From assembly GCA_944320685.1 (NCBI GenBank), contig CALUIK010000003.1, positions 1 to 64,000 of the forward strand: a DNA stretch of 64,000 nt, written 5' to 3'. This DNA comes from an uncultured Alistipes sp. Lineage in GTDB: Bacteria; Bacteroidota; Bacteroidia; Bacteroidales; Rikenellaceae. Below are positions 1 through 7,812 of this stretch, piece by piece. The translations under genes were made by a program, and so were the position numbers. Each line of letters starts with the position of its first letter. The stretch's first letter is position 1. The notes beneath the pieces are model-generated. The model saw nothing but the letters and a program-made list of their open reading frames with translations, had not been told where the DNA came from and searched no databases.

Positions 1-27
1 TTAGGTGGGAGAGTAGGTAGCCGCCTC
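1..27 (+). rRNA. 5S rRNA, 3' end (partial)
   Basis: The first bases (GGTGGGAGAGTAGGTAGCCG) match the conserved 3' arm of bacterial 5S rRNA, in which GGGAGAGTAGG precedes the closing helix. An intrinsic terminator follows within a few bases, as expected at the end of an rrn operon. The rest of the gene lies before the window; the exact 3' end is approximate. Confidence 0.8.
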
Positions 28-30
28 TTC

Positions 31-64
31 AAGGTCAGACAGCGATGTCTGACCTTATTTTTTG
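31..64 (+). terminator. Intrinsic terminator of the rRNA operon
   Basis: A perfect 10-bp stem (AAGGTCAGAC / GTCTGACCTT) with a 6-nt loop is followed by a T-rich tract. It directly follows the 5S 3' end. Confidence 0.9.
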
Positions 65-280
65 CCCGTTGCTGAAGAAGGCATTTTTAGCATTTGCTTC
101 GAACAATTGTTTAGAATCAGCATTGCCTGCGATTTCGTGAGGTGGCCGATGCCGGGTTGGACGCAGTGCCTTTTCTTTAAGCTGGCGGTGCTGTCGGACA
201 TGTTTTCTGCTGCAACTGTATGGTGAGGCTTGGCTGACACCGTTTTTATTCTATTGCGTGCGTACAGAGAATATAATTTG
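65..280. other. Non-coding spacer after rrn operon
   Basis: No supported gene. A 78-codon open frame exists on the minus strand, but its last codons run through the T-tract of the rRNA terminator and it has no recognisable domain, so it is not called. Confidence 0.5.
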
Positions 281-288
281 TATTTTTG
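281..288 (+). promoter_or_regulatory. Bacteroidetes -7 box (TATTTTTG)
   Basis: Exact match to TAnnTTTG about 50 bp before the GNAT gene. No clear -33 TTTG at the usual distance. Confidence 0.45.
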
Positions 289-338
289 CAATACATACGC
301 GGCGTGATGGATGCCGTGCCGCGGTTACGTCTTGAGAT

Positions 339-1391
339 ATGGTTGATAGAATCGATATACTGGAGGTCGGCAGGTCGGAACGTTCCGATCAGCTTCTCTG
401 CGCTTTACTTGGGGTGTGGCACGATTCTGTGCGCGCCAGCCATCGTTTCCTTTCCCGTGCCGACATATGGGGTTTGCGTCCGCATGTGCGCAGGGCGATA
501 TTGGAAGTCGAGAGGTTGTTTGTAGTTTGTTCCGCTTCATCCGAGGCCGGTTTCATGGGGGTGCAGGGACACAAGATCGAAATGTTATTTCTTGCGCCTC
601 GTATGATGGGGCTCGGAGTGGGACGTCGCCTTGTGGAGTTGGCTGTGAATAATTTTGAAGCCGATCGTGTCGATGTCAACGAGCAGAACCCTTTGGCCGT
701 GAATTTTTACCGCCACATGGGCTTCGTTACGTTCCGCCGCGATGCGGCAGACGATTATGGCAATCCGTTTCCCGTATTGCGCATGCGGTTGGAGGGGAAA
801 TCACGCATGGAGACCGAGAGGCTTGTCCTGCGGCGCTGGCGGGACGATGATGCCGCTGCCCTGTACAGGTATGCGAGCGATGTGCGTGTGGGACCGGTCG
901 CCGGTTGGTTGCCGCATACGTCGGTGGCGGACAGTCTTGAGGTCATACGTACGGTATTTTCCGCTCCCGAGACCTATGCCGTGGTATTGCGCAGCACGGG
1001 TGAGCCTGTCGGGAGCGTCGGCATAATGTTCGGCGACGGAGTGCACAGCGCCGATATTGCGGGGCGGGAGGCCGAGATAGGTTATTGGATCGGCGTGCCG
1101 TATTGGGGCCGTGGCCTTATTCCCGAGGCTGTAGAGCGGCTTCTGCAGCGTTGTTTCGAGGATTTGGACCTTGATGCGGTGTGGTGCGGCCATTATGACG
1201 GCAACATGCAGTCGCGCCGCGTCATGGAGAAGTGCGGGTTCTCGTTCCACCATACCGAACGGGGCAAGGTGTCGCCGCTGGGAGACCTGCGTACGGAACA
1301 TTTTTTGCGGCTCACGGCCGATCAGTGGCGTCGGAACAGACCGCATGCAGGCGGTGGCCGAAGTGGTGCATGCGCGGAGGAGAGATCATGA
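339..1391 (+). CDS. Tandem GNAT-family N-acetyltransferase fusion
   Basis: The protein is 350 aa and carries two GNAT acetyltransferase folds in one chain. The N-terminal half (about 1-155) resembles small ElaA/YjaB-type GNATs: LGVGRRLVELAV is the acetyl-CoA pyrophosphate loop, and NPLAVNFYRHMGF is the typical motif B end. The second half begins at METERLVLRRW (about residue 156), the standard start of RimJ/RimL-type acetyltransferases, with YWGRGLIPEAVERLL as its acetyl-CoA loop and an NMQSRRVMEKCGF motif. There is no stop between the halves. Substrates cannot be told; small molecules, toxins or protein N-termini are all possible. It stands alone between the rRNA operon and PFOR. Confidence 0.85.
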   Translation: MVDRIDILEVGRSERSDQLLCALLGVWHDSVRASHRFLSRADIWGLRPHVRRAILEVERLFVVCSASSEAGFMGVQGHKIEMLFLAPRMMGLGVGRRLVELAVNNFEADRVDVNEQNPLAVNFYRHMGFVTFRRDAADDYGNPFPVLRMRLEGKSRMETERLVLRRWRDDDAAALYRYASDVRVGPVAGWLPHTSVADSLEVIRTVFSAPETYAVVLRSTGEPVGSVGIMFGDGVHSADIAGREAEIGYWIGVPYWGRGLIPEAVERLLQRCFEDLDLDAVWCGHYDGNMQSRRVMEKCGFSFHHTERGKVSPLGDLRTEHFLRLTADQWRRNRPHAGGGRSGACAEERS

Positions 1392-1537
1392 TTCCTGTAG
1401 CAGCGGATGCCGCCGGTACTGTGGCCGCGGTGCCGTAGGCGACGGTGTCGGCGACCGGACAGGCTGTGTGCGGAGGCACTGTTGTGCCGGTTCTGCTTTT
1501 AGTGGGGAAAAGTGTATGAAAAAAGATTAGAATTTTA

Positions 1538-1545
1538 TAACTTTG
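1538..1545 (+). promoter_or_regulatory. -7 box (TAACTTTG) for PFOR
   Basis: Exact TAnnTTTG about 85 bp before the PFOR start codon. The 237-bp gap between the GNAT gene and PFOR holds nothing else recognisable. Confidence 0.55.
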
Positions 1546-1628
1546 CGGCAATTCGGAAATCCTCCGTATTCGGGAGACAGATTGGAATATACACGAAATT
1601 CATAAAATACACAAAATTGCAATTTAGT

Positions 1629-4600
1629 ATGTCAGAGAAGAAATTTATCACGTGTGACGGAAATTATGCAGCGGCTCATATCGCTTACAAGTTTTCTGAG
1701 GTAGCTGCCATATACCCCATCACGCCGTCGTCTACGATGGCCGAGCTTGTTGACGAGTGGGCCGCGCAAGGACTGAAAAACATGTTCGGCGAGACCGTTA
1801 AGGTTGTCGAGATGCAGTCGGAGGCCGGTGCCGCAGGCGCCGTGCACGGTTCGCTTCAGAGCGGAGCCCTCACCTCGACGTTCACCGCGTCGCAGGGACT
1901 GTTGCTGATGATTCCCAACATGTACAAGATATCGGGCGAACTGCTCCCGGGCGTGTTCCACGTTTCGGCCCGCGCGCTGGCTGCACAGTCGCTCTCGATT
2001 TTCGGCGACCATCAGGACGTTATGGCCACGCGCCAGACAGGCTTCGCCATGTTGGCCACCTCGTCGGTTCAGGAGGTAATGGACCTTGCCGGCGTCGCAC
2101 ACATCGTGGCACTGAAGGCACGGGTTCCTTTCCTGCACTTCTTCGACGGATTCCGTACTTCGCATGAGATTCAGAAGATCGAGGTAATCGACGATGCGTC
2201 GCTCACCTCGCTGCTCGACCGCGACGCCCTTAAGGCGTTCCGTGCGCGCGCACTGAATCCCGAACACCCCGTTACGCGCGGTACGGCCCAGAATCCCGAC
2301 ATATATTTCCAGACGCGCGAGGCTTCGAACAAATTTTACAATGCCGTTCCCGATATGGTGGCCGAGACGATGGCTTCGATATCGAAGATCACGGGCCGCA
2401 CCTATAGGCCCTTCACCTACTACGGCGCTCCCGATGCCGAGAACGTGATCGTGGCCATGGGGTCGGTTACCGAGACTATCAAGGAGTGCATCGACTACCT
2501 CGCGACGCAGGGCCGCAAGGTGGGCCTTATCACAGTTCACCTCTACCGTCCATTCTCGGAGAAATATTTCTTCGATGCAGTTCCCTCAAGCGTGAAACGC
2601 ATCTGCGTGCTCGACCGCACGAAGGAACACGGAGCTAACGGCGAGCCTCTCTATCTCGATGTACGCGACATGTTCTACGGCAAGGACATGCAGCCCATGA
2701 TCATCGGCGGCCGCTACGGTCTCTCGTCGAAGGATACCACGCCCGCACAGATTCTGGCAGTGGTCGAGAACCTCTTTTCGGCCGAGCCCAAGGATCACTT
2801 TACGGTGGGCATCAACGATGACGTTACGAATCTCTCGCTGCCTATCGGCGAGGAGGTGTCGCTGGCGAAGCCCGGAACGTTCGAGGCACTCTTCTTCGGT
2901 TTGGGTTCCGACGGTACGGTCGGTGCCAACAAGAACTCGATCAAGATCATCGGCGGCTCGACCGATAAGTATTGCCAAGCCTATTTCTCGTACGACTCGA
3001 AGAAGTCGGGCGGTTATACCTCGTCGCACCTGCGTTTCGGCGACAATCCGATCCGTTCGCCATATCTGGTTACGACGCCCGATTTCGTGGCCTGCCACGT
3101 TCCTTCGTATGTCGACAAGTACGACGTGCTGAAAGGTCTCAAGAAGGGCGGTTCGTTCCTTCTGAACTCGGTGCATGACGCTGCCACGACCTGCGCGACG
3201 CTGCCCGACCACATGAAGGCGTACATGGCCAAGAACAATATCAACTTCTATATAATCAACGCCACGAAGATCGCCGCCGAACTGGGCCTTGGATCGCGTA
3301 CCAACACCATCATGCAGTCGGCATTCTTCAAGATCGCCAACGTGATACCCTACGAGAAGGCAGTCGAGGAGATGAAGCATGCCATCCTGAAGTCCTATGG
3401 CAAGAAGGGCGAGGATATCGTCAACATGAACTACGCTGCCGTGGATGCAGGCGGCAATGCGGTCGAAAAGGTGGAGGTTCCCGCCGAGTGGGCTGATATA
3501 GTTGTCAAGGATGCTTCTCACGGCGTCGACATGTCGCGTCCGGAGTTTGTACGCAATGTTGTCGATCCGATCAACGCCTTGAAGGGTGACGACCTGCCGG
3601 TTTCGGCCTTCAACGGCCGTGAGGACGGTACGTGGGATAACGGTACGGCAGCTTACGAGAAGCGCGGCATCGCCGTGAACGTTCCCGAGTGGATCGTAGA
3701 CAACTGTATCCAGTGCAACCAGTGCTCGTATGTCTGCCCGCACGCTGCCATCCGTCCGTTCCTCGCAACGGAGGAGGAAGCTGCCGCTACGGGTCTCGCA
3801 TGGAAGCAGGGATTGGGCGAAACGAAGGCATACAAGTTCCGCGTACAGGTGTCGCCGATGGATTGTACGGGTTGCGGCAACTGTGTCGACGTGTGTCCCG
3901 CCAAGACGAAGGCTCTGGTCATGAAGCCGCTTGAGTCGCAGCTGGGTCAGGCCGAGAATTGGAAGAAGATCACCTCGGAGATCGGATACAAGCAGGGCGT
4001 TGTGGATACGACGAAGACCGTGAAGAACTCGCAGTTCTCGCAGCCTCTGTTCGAGTTTTCGGGTGCCTGCGCCGGCTGTGGCGAGACTCCCTATATCAAG
4101 ACCATCACGCAGCTCTTCGGTGACAAGATGATGGTTGCCAACGCTACCGGCTGTACGTCGATCTATTCGGGATCGGCTCCCTCGACTCCCTACTGTACAA
4201 ACGCAAAGGGTCAGGGCCCCGCATGGGCCAACTCGTTGTTCGAGGATAACGCCGAGTTCGGTCTGGGCATGCACATCGGTGTCGAGAAGTTGCGCGACCG
4301 CATCCAGAAGTATATGGAGCAGGCTGTTGCCGAGTGCGCGCAGTGCTCGGACGAGCTGAAGGGCGTGATGAAGGAGTGGATCGCAAACCGCGGTTCGTCG
4401 GCCAAGTCTGCCGAGGTTACGGCACGACTTGTCCCGATGATGGAGGCATGCGGCTGCGACACGTGCAGGAAGATCCTCGAGATGAAGGATTGGCTGGTGA
4501 AGAAGTCGCAGTGGATCATCGGCGGCGACGGCTGGGGATACGACATCGGCTTCGGCGGTGTCGACCATGTGCTGGCATCGGGCGAGGATGTGAATATTCT

Positions 4601-5159
4601 GGTCGTAGATACCGAGGTTTATTCTAACACCGGCGGCCAGTCGTCGAAGGCTACCCCTGTGGGCGCTGTCGCCAAGTTCGCTTCGAGCGGCAAGCGTATC
4701 CGCAAGAAGGACCTGGGCGCTATTGCCATGACATACGGCTATGTATATGTGGCGCAGGTTTCGATCGGCGGCTCGCAGAACCAGTTGCTCAGCGTGCTGA
4801 AGGAGGCCGAGGCTTATCCGGGTCCGTCGCTCGTGATCGCCTACGCTCCGTGTATCAACCACGGTATCAAGGGCGGCATGACGCGCACGCAGACTGTCGG
4901 CAAGGAGGCTGTAGCGTGCGGTTACTGGCACCTGTGGCACTACAACCCGCAGCTTGAGGCCGAGGGCAAGAACCCGTTTGTACTCGACTCGAAGGAGCCC
5001 GACTGGTCAAAGTTCCAGGATTTTCTCATGAAGGAGGTGCGTTACACGTCGCTCAAGAAGGCCTTCCCCACCGAAGCCGACGAGCTTTTCCGTGCCGCCG
5101 AGGAGAATGCCAAGTGGCGTTATAACAACTATGTGCGTCTGTCGAAGATGGAATACTGA
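1629..5159 (+). CDS. nifJ: Pyruvate:ferredoxin (flavodoxin) oxidoreductase
   Basis: This 1176-aa single-chain enzyme oxidises pyruvate with CoA to acetyl-CoA and CO2, passing electrons to ferredoxin or flavodoxin. It is the main pyruvate-cleaving step in anaerobes. Visible parts: the N-terminal pyrimidine-binding domain (YPITPSSTMAELVDEW), two 4Fe-4S motifs (CIQCNQCSYVCP from C693 and CTGCGNCVDVCP from C746), further cluster cysteines in ACAGCGETPY, and the TPP site GDGWGYDIGFGG near 966 followed by YSNTGGQ. I start it at MSEKKF because an upstream in-frame extension would lie on the promoter; the length then matches the family (about 1170-1190 aa). Single-gene transcription unit with its own terminator. 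Confidence 0.97.
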   Translation: MSEKKFITCDGNYAAAHIAYKFSEVAAIYPITPSSTMAELVDEWAAQGLKNMFGETVKVVEMQSEAGAAGAVHGSLQSGALTSTFTASQGLLLMIPNMYKISGELLPGVFHVSARALAAQSLSIFGDHQDVMATRQTGFAMLATSSVQEVMDLAGVAHIVALKARVPFLHFFDGFRTSHEIQKIEVIDDASLTSLLDRDALKAFRARALNPEHPVTRGTAQNPDIYFQTREASNKFYNAVPDMVAETMASISKITGRTYRPFTYYGAPDAENVIVAMGSVTETIKECIDYLATQGRKVGLITVHLYRPFSEKYFFDAVPSSVKRICVLDRTKEHGANGEPLYLDVRDMFYGKDMQPMIIGGRYGLSSKDTTPAQILAVVENLFSAEPKDHFTVGINDDVTNLSLPIGEEVSLAKPGTFEALFFGLGSDGTVGANKNSIKIIGGSTDKYCQAYFSYDSKKSGGYTSSHLRFGDNPIRSPYLVTTPDFVACHVPSYVDKYDVLKGLKKGGSFLLNSVHDAATTCATLPDHMKAYMAKNNINFYIINATKIAAELGLGSRTNTIMQSAFFKIANVIPYEKAVEEMKHAILKSYGKKGEDIVNMNYAAVDAGGNAVEKVEVPAEWADIVVKDASHGVDMSRPEFVRNVVDPINALKGDDLPVSAFNGREDGTWDNGTAAYEKRGIAVNVPEWIVDNCIQCNQCSYVCPHAAIRPFLATEEEAAATGLAWKQGLGETKAYKFRVQVSPMDCTGCGNCVDVCPAKTKALVMKPLESQLGQAENWKKITSEIGYKQGVVDTTKTVKNSQFSQPLFEFSGACAGCGETPYIKTITQLFGDKMMVANATGCTSIYSGSAPSTPYCTNAKGQGPAWANSLFEDNAEFGLGMHIGVEKLRDRIQKYMEQAVAECAQCSDELKGVMKEWIANRGSSAKSAEVTARLVPMMEACGCDTCRKILEMKDWLVKKSQWIIGGDGWGYDIGFGGVDHVLASGEDVNILVVDTEVYSNTGGQSSKATPVGAVAKFASSGKRIRKKDLGAIAMTYGYVYVAQVSIGGSQNQLLSVLKEAEAYPGPSLVIAYAPCINHGIKGGMTRTQTVGKEAVACGYWHLWHYNPQLEAEGKNPFVLDSKEPDWSKFQDFLMKEVRYTSLKKAFPTEADELFRAAEENAKWRYNNYVRLSKMEY

Positions 5160-5180
5160 TCGCGAGACGGATTTATCGGG

Positions 5181-5213
5181 AGGCCGCAGGCATATATGCC
5201 TGCGGCCTCTTTT
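5181..5213 (+). terminator. Terminator after PFOR
   Basis: Stem AGGCCGCAGGCA / TGCCTGCGGCCT followed by a pyrimidine-rich CTTTTC tract. Confidence 0.85.
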
Positions 5214-5362
5214 CATTCGCGGCGCCTGCGTTCTGGTGCGGAATATGCGGCGGCTCCCGTATGCGGAAGGGCCGATTGACCGTATATGGCTTACGCATGA
5301 GTGTTTGCGCGCGCGGGGACGGCGTCCGTATGCCGGCGTATTGAACAAACGGGCTGATTTAA

Positions 5363-5394
5363 TTTGATAAAACCGTTTTTTTTGCTTATATTTA
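5363..5394 (+). promoter_or_regulatory. Promoter TTTG-N20-TATATTTA
   Basis: A -33 TTTG and a near-consensus -7 box separated by 20 bp, about 30 bp before the barrel protein's ATG. Confidence 0.6.
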
Positions 5395-5425
5395 CCTTGT
5401 GAACCCAATCCCAAAAATAAAAAAT

Positions 5426-5881
5426 ATGAAAAAATTGTTGATCTTGGCCGTAGCGGCTATGTTCGCTGTTACGGTGTCGGCGCAAGATGCCGGCCGTTGG
5501 TCGGTAGGCCCTCGCATGAGTATCTACACCAACACGAGCACGATTGTTGGTCTCGGCGCTGTCGGCCGTTACAGTTTTACGGACCATTGGCGTATCGAGC
5601 CTTCGTTGATGGGACTGCTTCACGACGGTTGTTCGATTGAGGTGAGTTGTAACGCTCAGTACGTATTCCATGTGGGGGGCGGCTGGTCGCTCTACCCCGA
5701 GGCCGGTCTGGTGGTCAATGACATAGGCCGTTGGGCGGCGGGCTTGAATCTCGGCGGCGGCTTCGATGTGGAGATAGCGCCGAGTTGGGATTTGTCGGCA
5801 GGGTTGAAATGGCAGCCCATGTTCGATGATTACCGCAAAAACCCCGTGGTGATAAGCGTGGGGGCGTCTTACAAGTTCTGA
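5426..5881 (+). CDS. Small outer-membrane beta-barrel-like protein
   Basis: The 151-aa precursor has a signal peptide (MKKLLILAVAAMFAVTVSA, cut before QDAG). The rest alternates polar and aromatic/hydrophobic residues in strand-length blocks and ends in an aromatic residue (ASYKF), the usual signal for outer-membrane insertion. This fits small 8-stranded barrels (OmpW/OmpX size); the substrate is unknown. The start was moved to the ATG from an upstream GTG that would bury the signal peptide. It is monocistronic, with its own promoter and terminator. Confidence 0.75.
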   Translation: MKKLLILAVAAMFAVTVSAQDAGRWSVGPRMSIYTNTSTIVGLGAVGRYSFTDHWRIEPSLMGLLHDGCSIEVSCNAQYVFHVGGGWSLYPEAGLVVNDIGRWAAGLNLGGGFDVEIAPSWDLSAGLKWQPMFDDYRKNPVVISVGASYKF

Positions 5882-5900
5882 TCTACAGCGAGAAGGCATT

Positions 5901-5936
5901 AACGGGGATCCTCCATTTAAGGAGCGATCCCCGTTT
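5901..5936 (+). terminator. Terminator after barrel protein
   Basis: Stem AACGGGGATC / GATCCCCGTT with an inner CTCC/GGAG pairing, then TTTT. Confidence 0.8.
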
Positions 5937-5964
5937 TGGTTTCCTCGGGCCTGTTGTGTACGGC

Positions 5965-7161
5965 TTATTCCACATGGAGTACCAGCCCTTTCAGGTACTC
6001 CCCTTCGGGATGGTATATGTTGATGGGGTGGTCTGCCGGTTGTGCGAGCTGGTGGAGTATGCGGACATTGCGGCCGGCGATGGCGGCGGCGGAGAATACG
6101 GTTGTGCGGAACAACTCCTTCGACACGGCTTGCGAACACGAGAACGTGAATAGGATTCCGCCGCTTTTTATTTGTGCGATGGCGCGTGCGTTTATGCGCT
6201 TGTATCCCTGCAGGGCGTTGCCCAATACCTTGTGGTGCTTGGCGAAGGCAGGGGGATCGAGTATTATTAGGTCGTATATGCCGCCTATGTGTTTGAGGTA
6301 TTCCACAGCGTCGGCGGCGACAGCCTCGTGACGCACCGCGTCGCCGAAGTTCAGGCGCATGTTCTCGTCGGCGAGTTGCACGGCGCGCTCCGACGAATCG
6401 ACAGAACATACCTGTAGGGCGCCGCCGGCCATGGCCCCTACCGAAAAGCCACCCGTATAGCAGAAAGTGTTGAGTACGGTTCGTCCTGCGGCGTAACGGC
6501 GCAACAGTGCGCGGTTCTCGCGCTGGTCGAGGAAGAATCCCGTCTTCTGTCCTTCCTCCCAATTGACTTTGAACTTCAGTCCGTTTTCGGTTACGGTGTG
6601 GGATCTGCAGTCGGAGTGCCCGAAGAGGTATCCGTCGATGGCGTTCAGGCCGGCCTTGTACGGCACCGTCTGCGAACTCTTGTCGTATATGGCCGTCAGA
6701 CGGCTGCCGAATACTGTGCGCAGGGCTTCGGCTACGGACATGCGCGAGCGGTACATCCCGACCGAGTGGCACTGTATGACGGCTGCCGAGCCGTATATGT
6801 CGACCACGAGCCCGGGCAGCGAATCCCCTTCGCCGTGTACGAGACGGTAACAGTCCGTGTCGGCTGCCGAGGCGAGGCCTAGGGCGCGCCTGATGTCGTA
6901 GGCCACGGCGATGCGGCGCTCCCACCACGTCTGATCTATCTCCTCGCGTTCGAAGGTGAGGACGCGGACGGCGATCGAACCTATCTGGTAGTGGCCGCGG
7001 GCTATGAAGTCGCCATTGTGCGTATATACGTCGACCACTTCGCCTTCGGCGATTTCAGCCCTGTCGGATTTCACGGAGGCGATGGCGCCGGAAAATATCC
7101 ACGGGTGATGTCGCAGCAGCGACTCCTCTTTTCCGCGGCGGAGAAAGATCTGGGTTGTCAT
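5965..7161 (-). CDS. RlmI-like 23S rRNA (cytosine-5) methyltransferase
   Basis: The 398-aa protein has an N-terminal PUA domain (about 1-75, with HPWIFSGAI) and a SAM-dependent Rossmann methyltransferase domain. Landmarks are KTGFFLDQRENR, the SAM loop NTFCYTGGFSVGAMAGG, the acidic end of strand 2 (CSVDSSERA), DPPAF, and a late FSCSQ motif. This is the pattern of RlmI/YccW, which makes m5C1962 in 23S rRNA. The name rests on family resemblance. It is the last gene of a leftward run behind recQ and the exonuclease, with an 11-bp gap to the latter. Confidence 0.88.
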   Translation of the reverse strand: MTTQIFLRRGKEESLLRHHPWIFSGAIASVKSDRAEIAEGEVVDVYTHNGDFIARGHYQIGSIAVRVLTFEREEIDQTWWERRIAVAYDIRRALGLASAADTDCYRLVHGEGDSLPGLVVDIYGSAAVIQCHSVGMYRSRMSVAEALRTVFGSRLTAIYDKSSQTVPYKAGLNAIDGYLFGHSDCRSHTVTENGLKFKVNWEEGQKTGFFLDQRENRALLRRYAAGRTVLNTFCYTGGFSVGAMAGGALQVCSVDSSERAVQLADENMRLNFGDAVRHEAVAADAVEYLKHIGGIYDLIILDPPAFAKHHKVLGNALQGYKRINARAIAQIKSGGILFTFSCSQAVSKELFRTTVFSAAAIAGRNVRILHQLAQPADHPINIYHPEGEYLKGLVLHVE

Positions 7162-7172
7162 TGGTATGCGTT

Positions 7173-7784
7173 TTATGAATCAGCTTCAGCCTGCGATGCG
7201 CTGACGGCAGGCGTGGCAAGCAGTTTCTCGTATATGGCTATGCAGACCCACGCATCGGTGGCGGCATACATCTGTTGTTGCGGTGTCAGCGCAGCGGCCT
7301 CCCAGTTGCTCAGCCGCTGCGCTTTCGAGACCCTCTTTCCGAGGACTATGGCTGCCATTTTACGCAGGCTCTTCTCCTCGACGCCCCAGCCGGCAATGAT
7401 ACGCTGCAGGTCGGTGAATCCCCGTTCGCGGAAGCGTCGCAGCACGTGCAGCGCGCGTATGTCGCCTTCGACGTCGGCGCCGATCTTCATTATGTCGGGA
7501 TTGCTCAATATCGAGAGCAGTCTGTTATGTAGTTTCACGCGGCAGAGGCGTATCAGGTAACAGCGTTCGTGCGTCGATAGCTGTAACAACGCTACCTTGT
7601 TTATCTGTCCCGCCTTGAACGAGGGGCGGGTTTCGGTATCGAACCCGATGATGCGTTGTGCGGCGAGATCCTTGCATACGCTTTCGATCTGCTCGTCACT
7701 GTCGACGACGACGATCTCGCCGTAGAAATGCGCCGCAGGCAACTGTGCCGCCTCTTCGTTTGATATGGTAGATCGGAAAGTCAT
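7173..7784 (-). CDS. DEDD-type 3'-5' exonuclease (RNase D-like domain)
   Basis: This 203-aa protein is a single 3'-5' exonuclease domain of the RNase D/WRN type. The acidic metal ligands are visible in order: FDTET (D, E), GADVEGDI (D) and YAATDAW (Y and D, the DEDDy form). It lacks the HRDC domains of full RNase D. The start chosen is the ATG of MTFRST; an upstream TTG would overlap the end of recQ. It lies between recQ and the RlmI-like gene in one orientation. A 3'-5' exonuclease beside RecQ recalls WRN, which fuses both functions, so a role in DNA processing is possible but inferred. Confidence 0.85.
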   Translation of the reverse strand: MTFRSTISNEEAAQLPAAHFYGEIVVVDSDEQIESVCKDLAAQRIIGFDTETRPSFKAGQINKVALLQLSTHERCYLIRLCRVKLHNRLLSILSNPDIMKIGADVEGDIRALHVLRRFRERGFTDLQRIIAGWGVEEKSLRKMAAIVLGKRVSKAQRLSNWEAAALTPQQQMYAATDAWVCIAIYEKLLATPAVSASQAEADS

Positions 7785-7812
7785 TGCGGAATGATTTATC
7801 GCGATTGCAAAA

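Noticed and set aside
55..291. 78-codon minus-strand frame after the 5S gene
   Set aside because: It ends inside the rRNA terminator and has no domain.
2586..4940. 784-codon minus-strand frame inside PFOR
   Set aside because: Antisense to a clear gene; long frames opposite GC-rich genes are expected because few stops arise.
5291..6928. 545-codon minus-strand frame over the RlmI-like gene
   Set aside because: Out-of-frame shadow rich in Arg, Pro and His with no domain.
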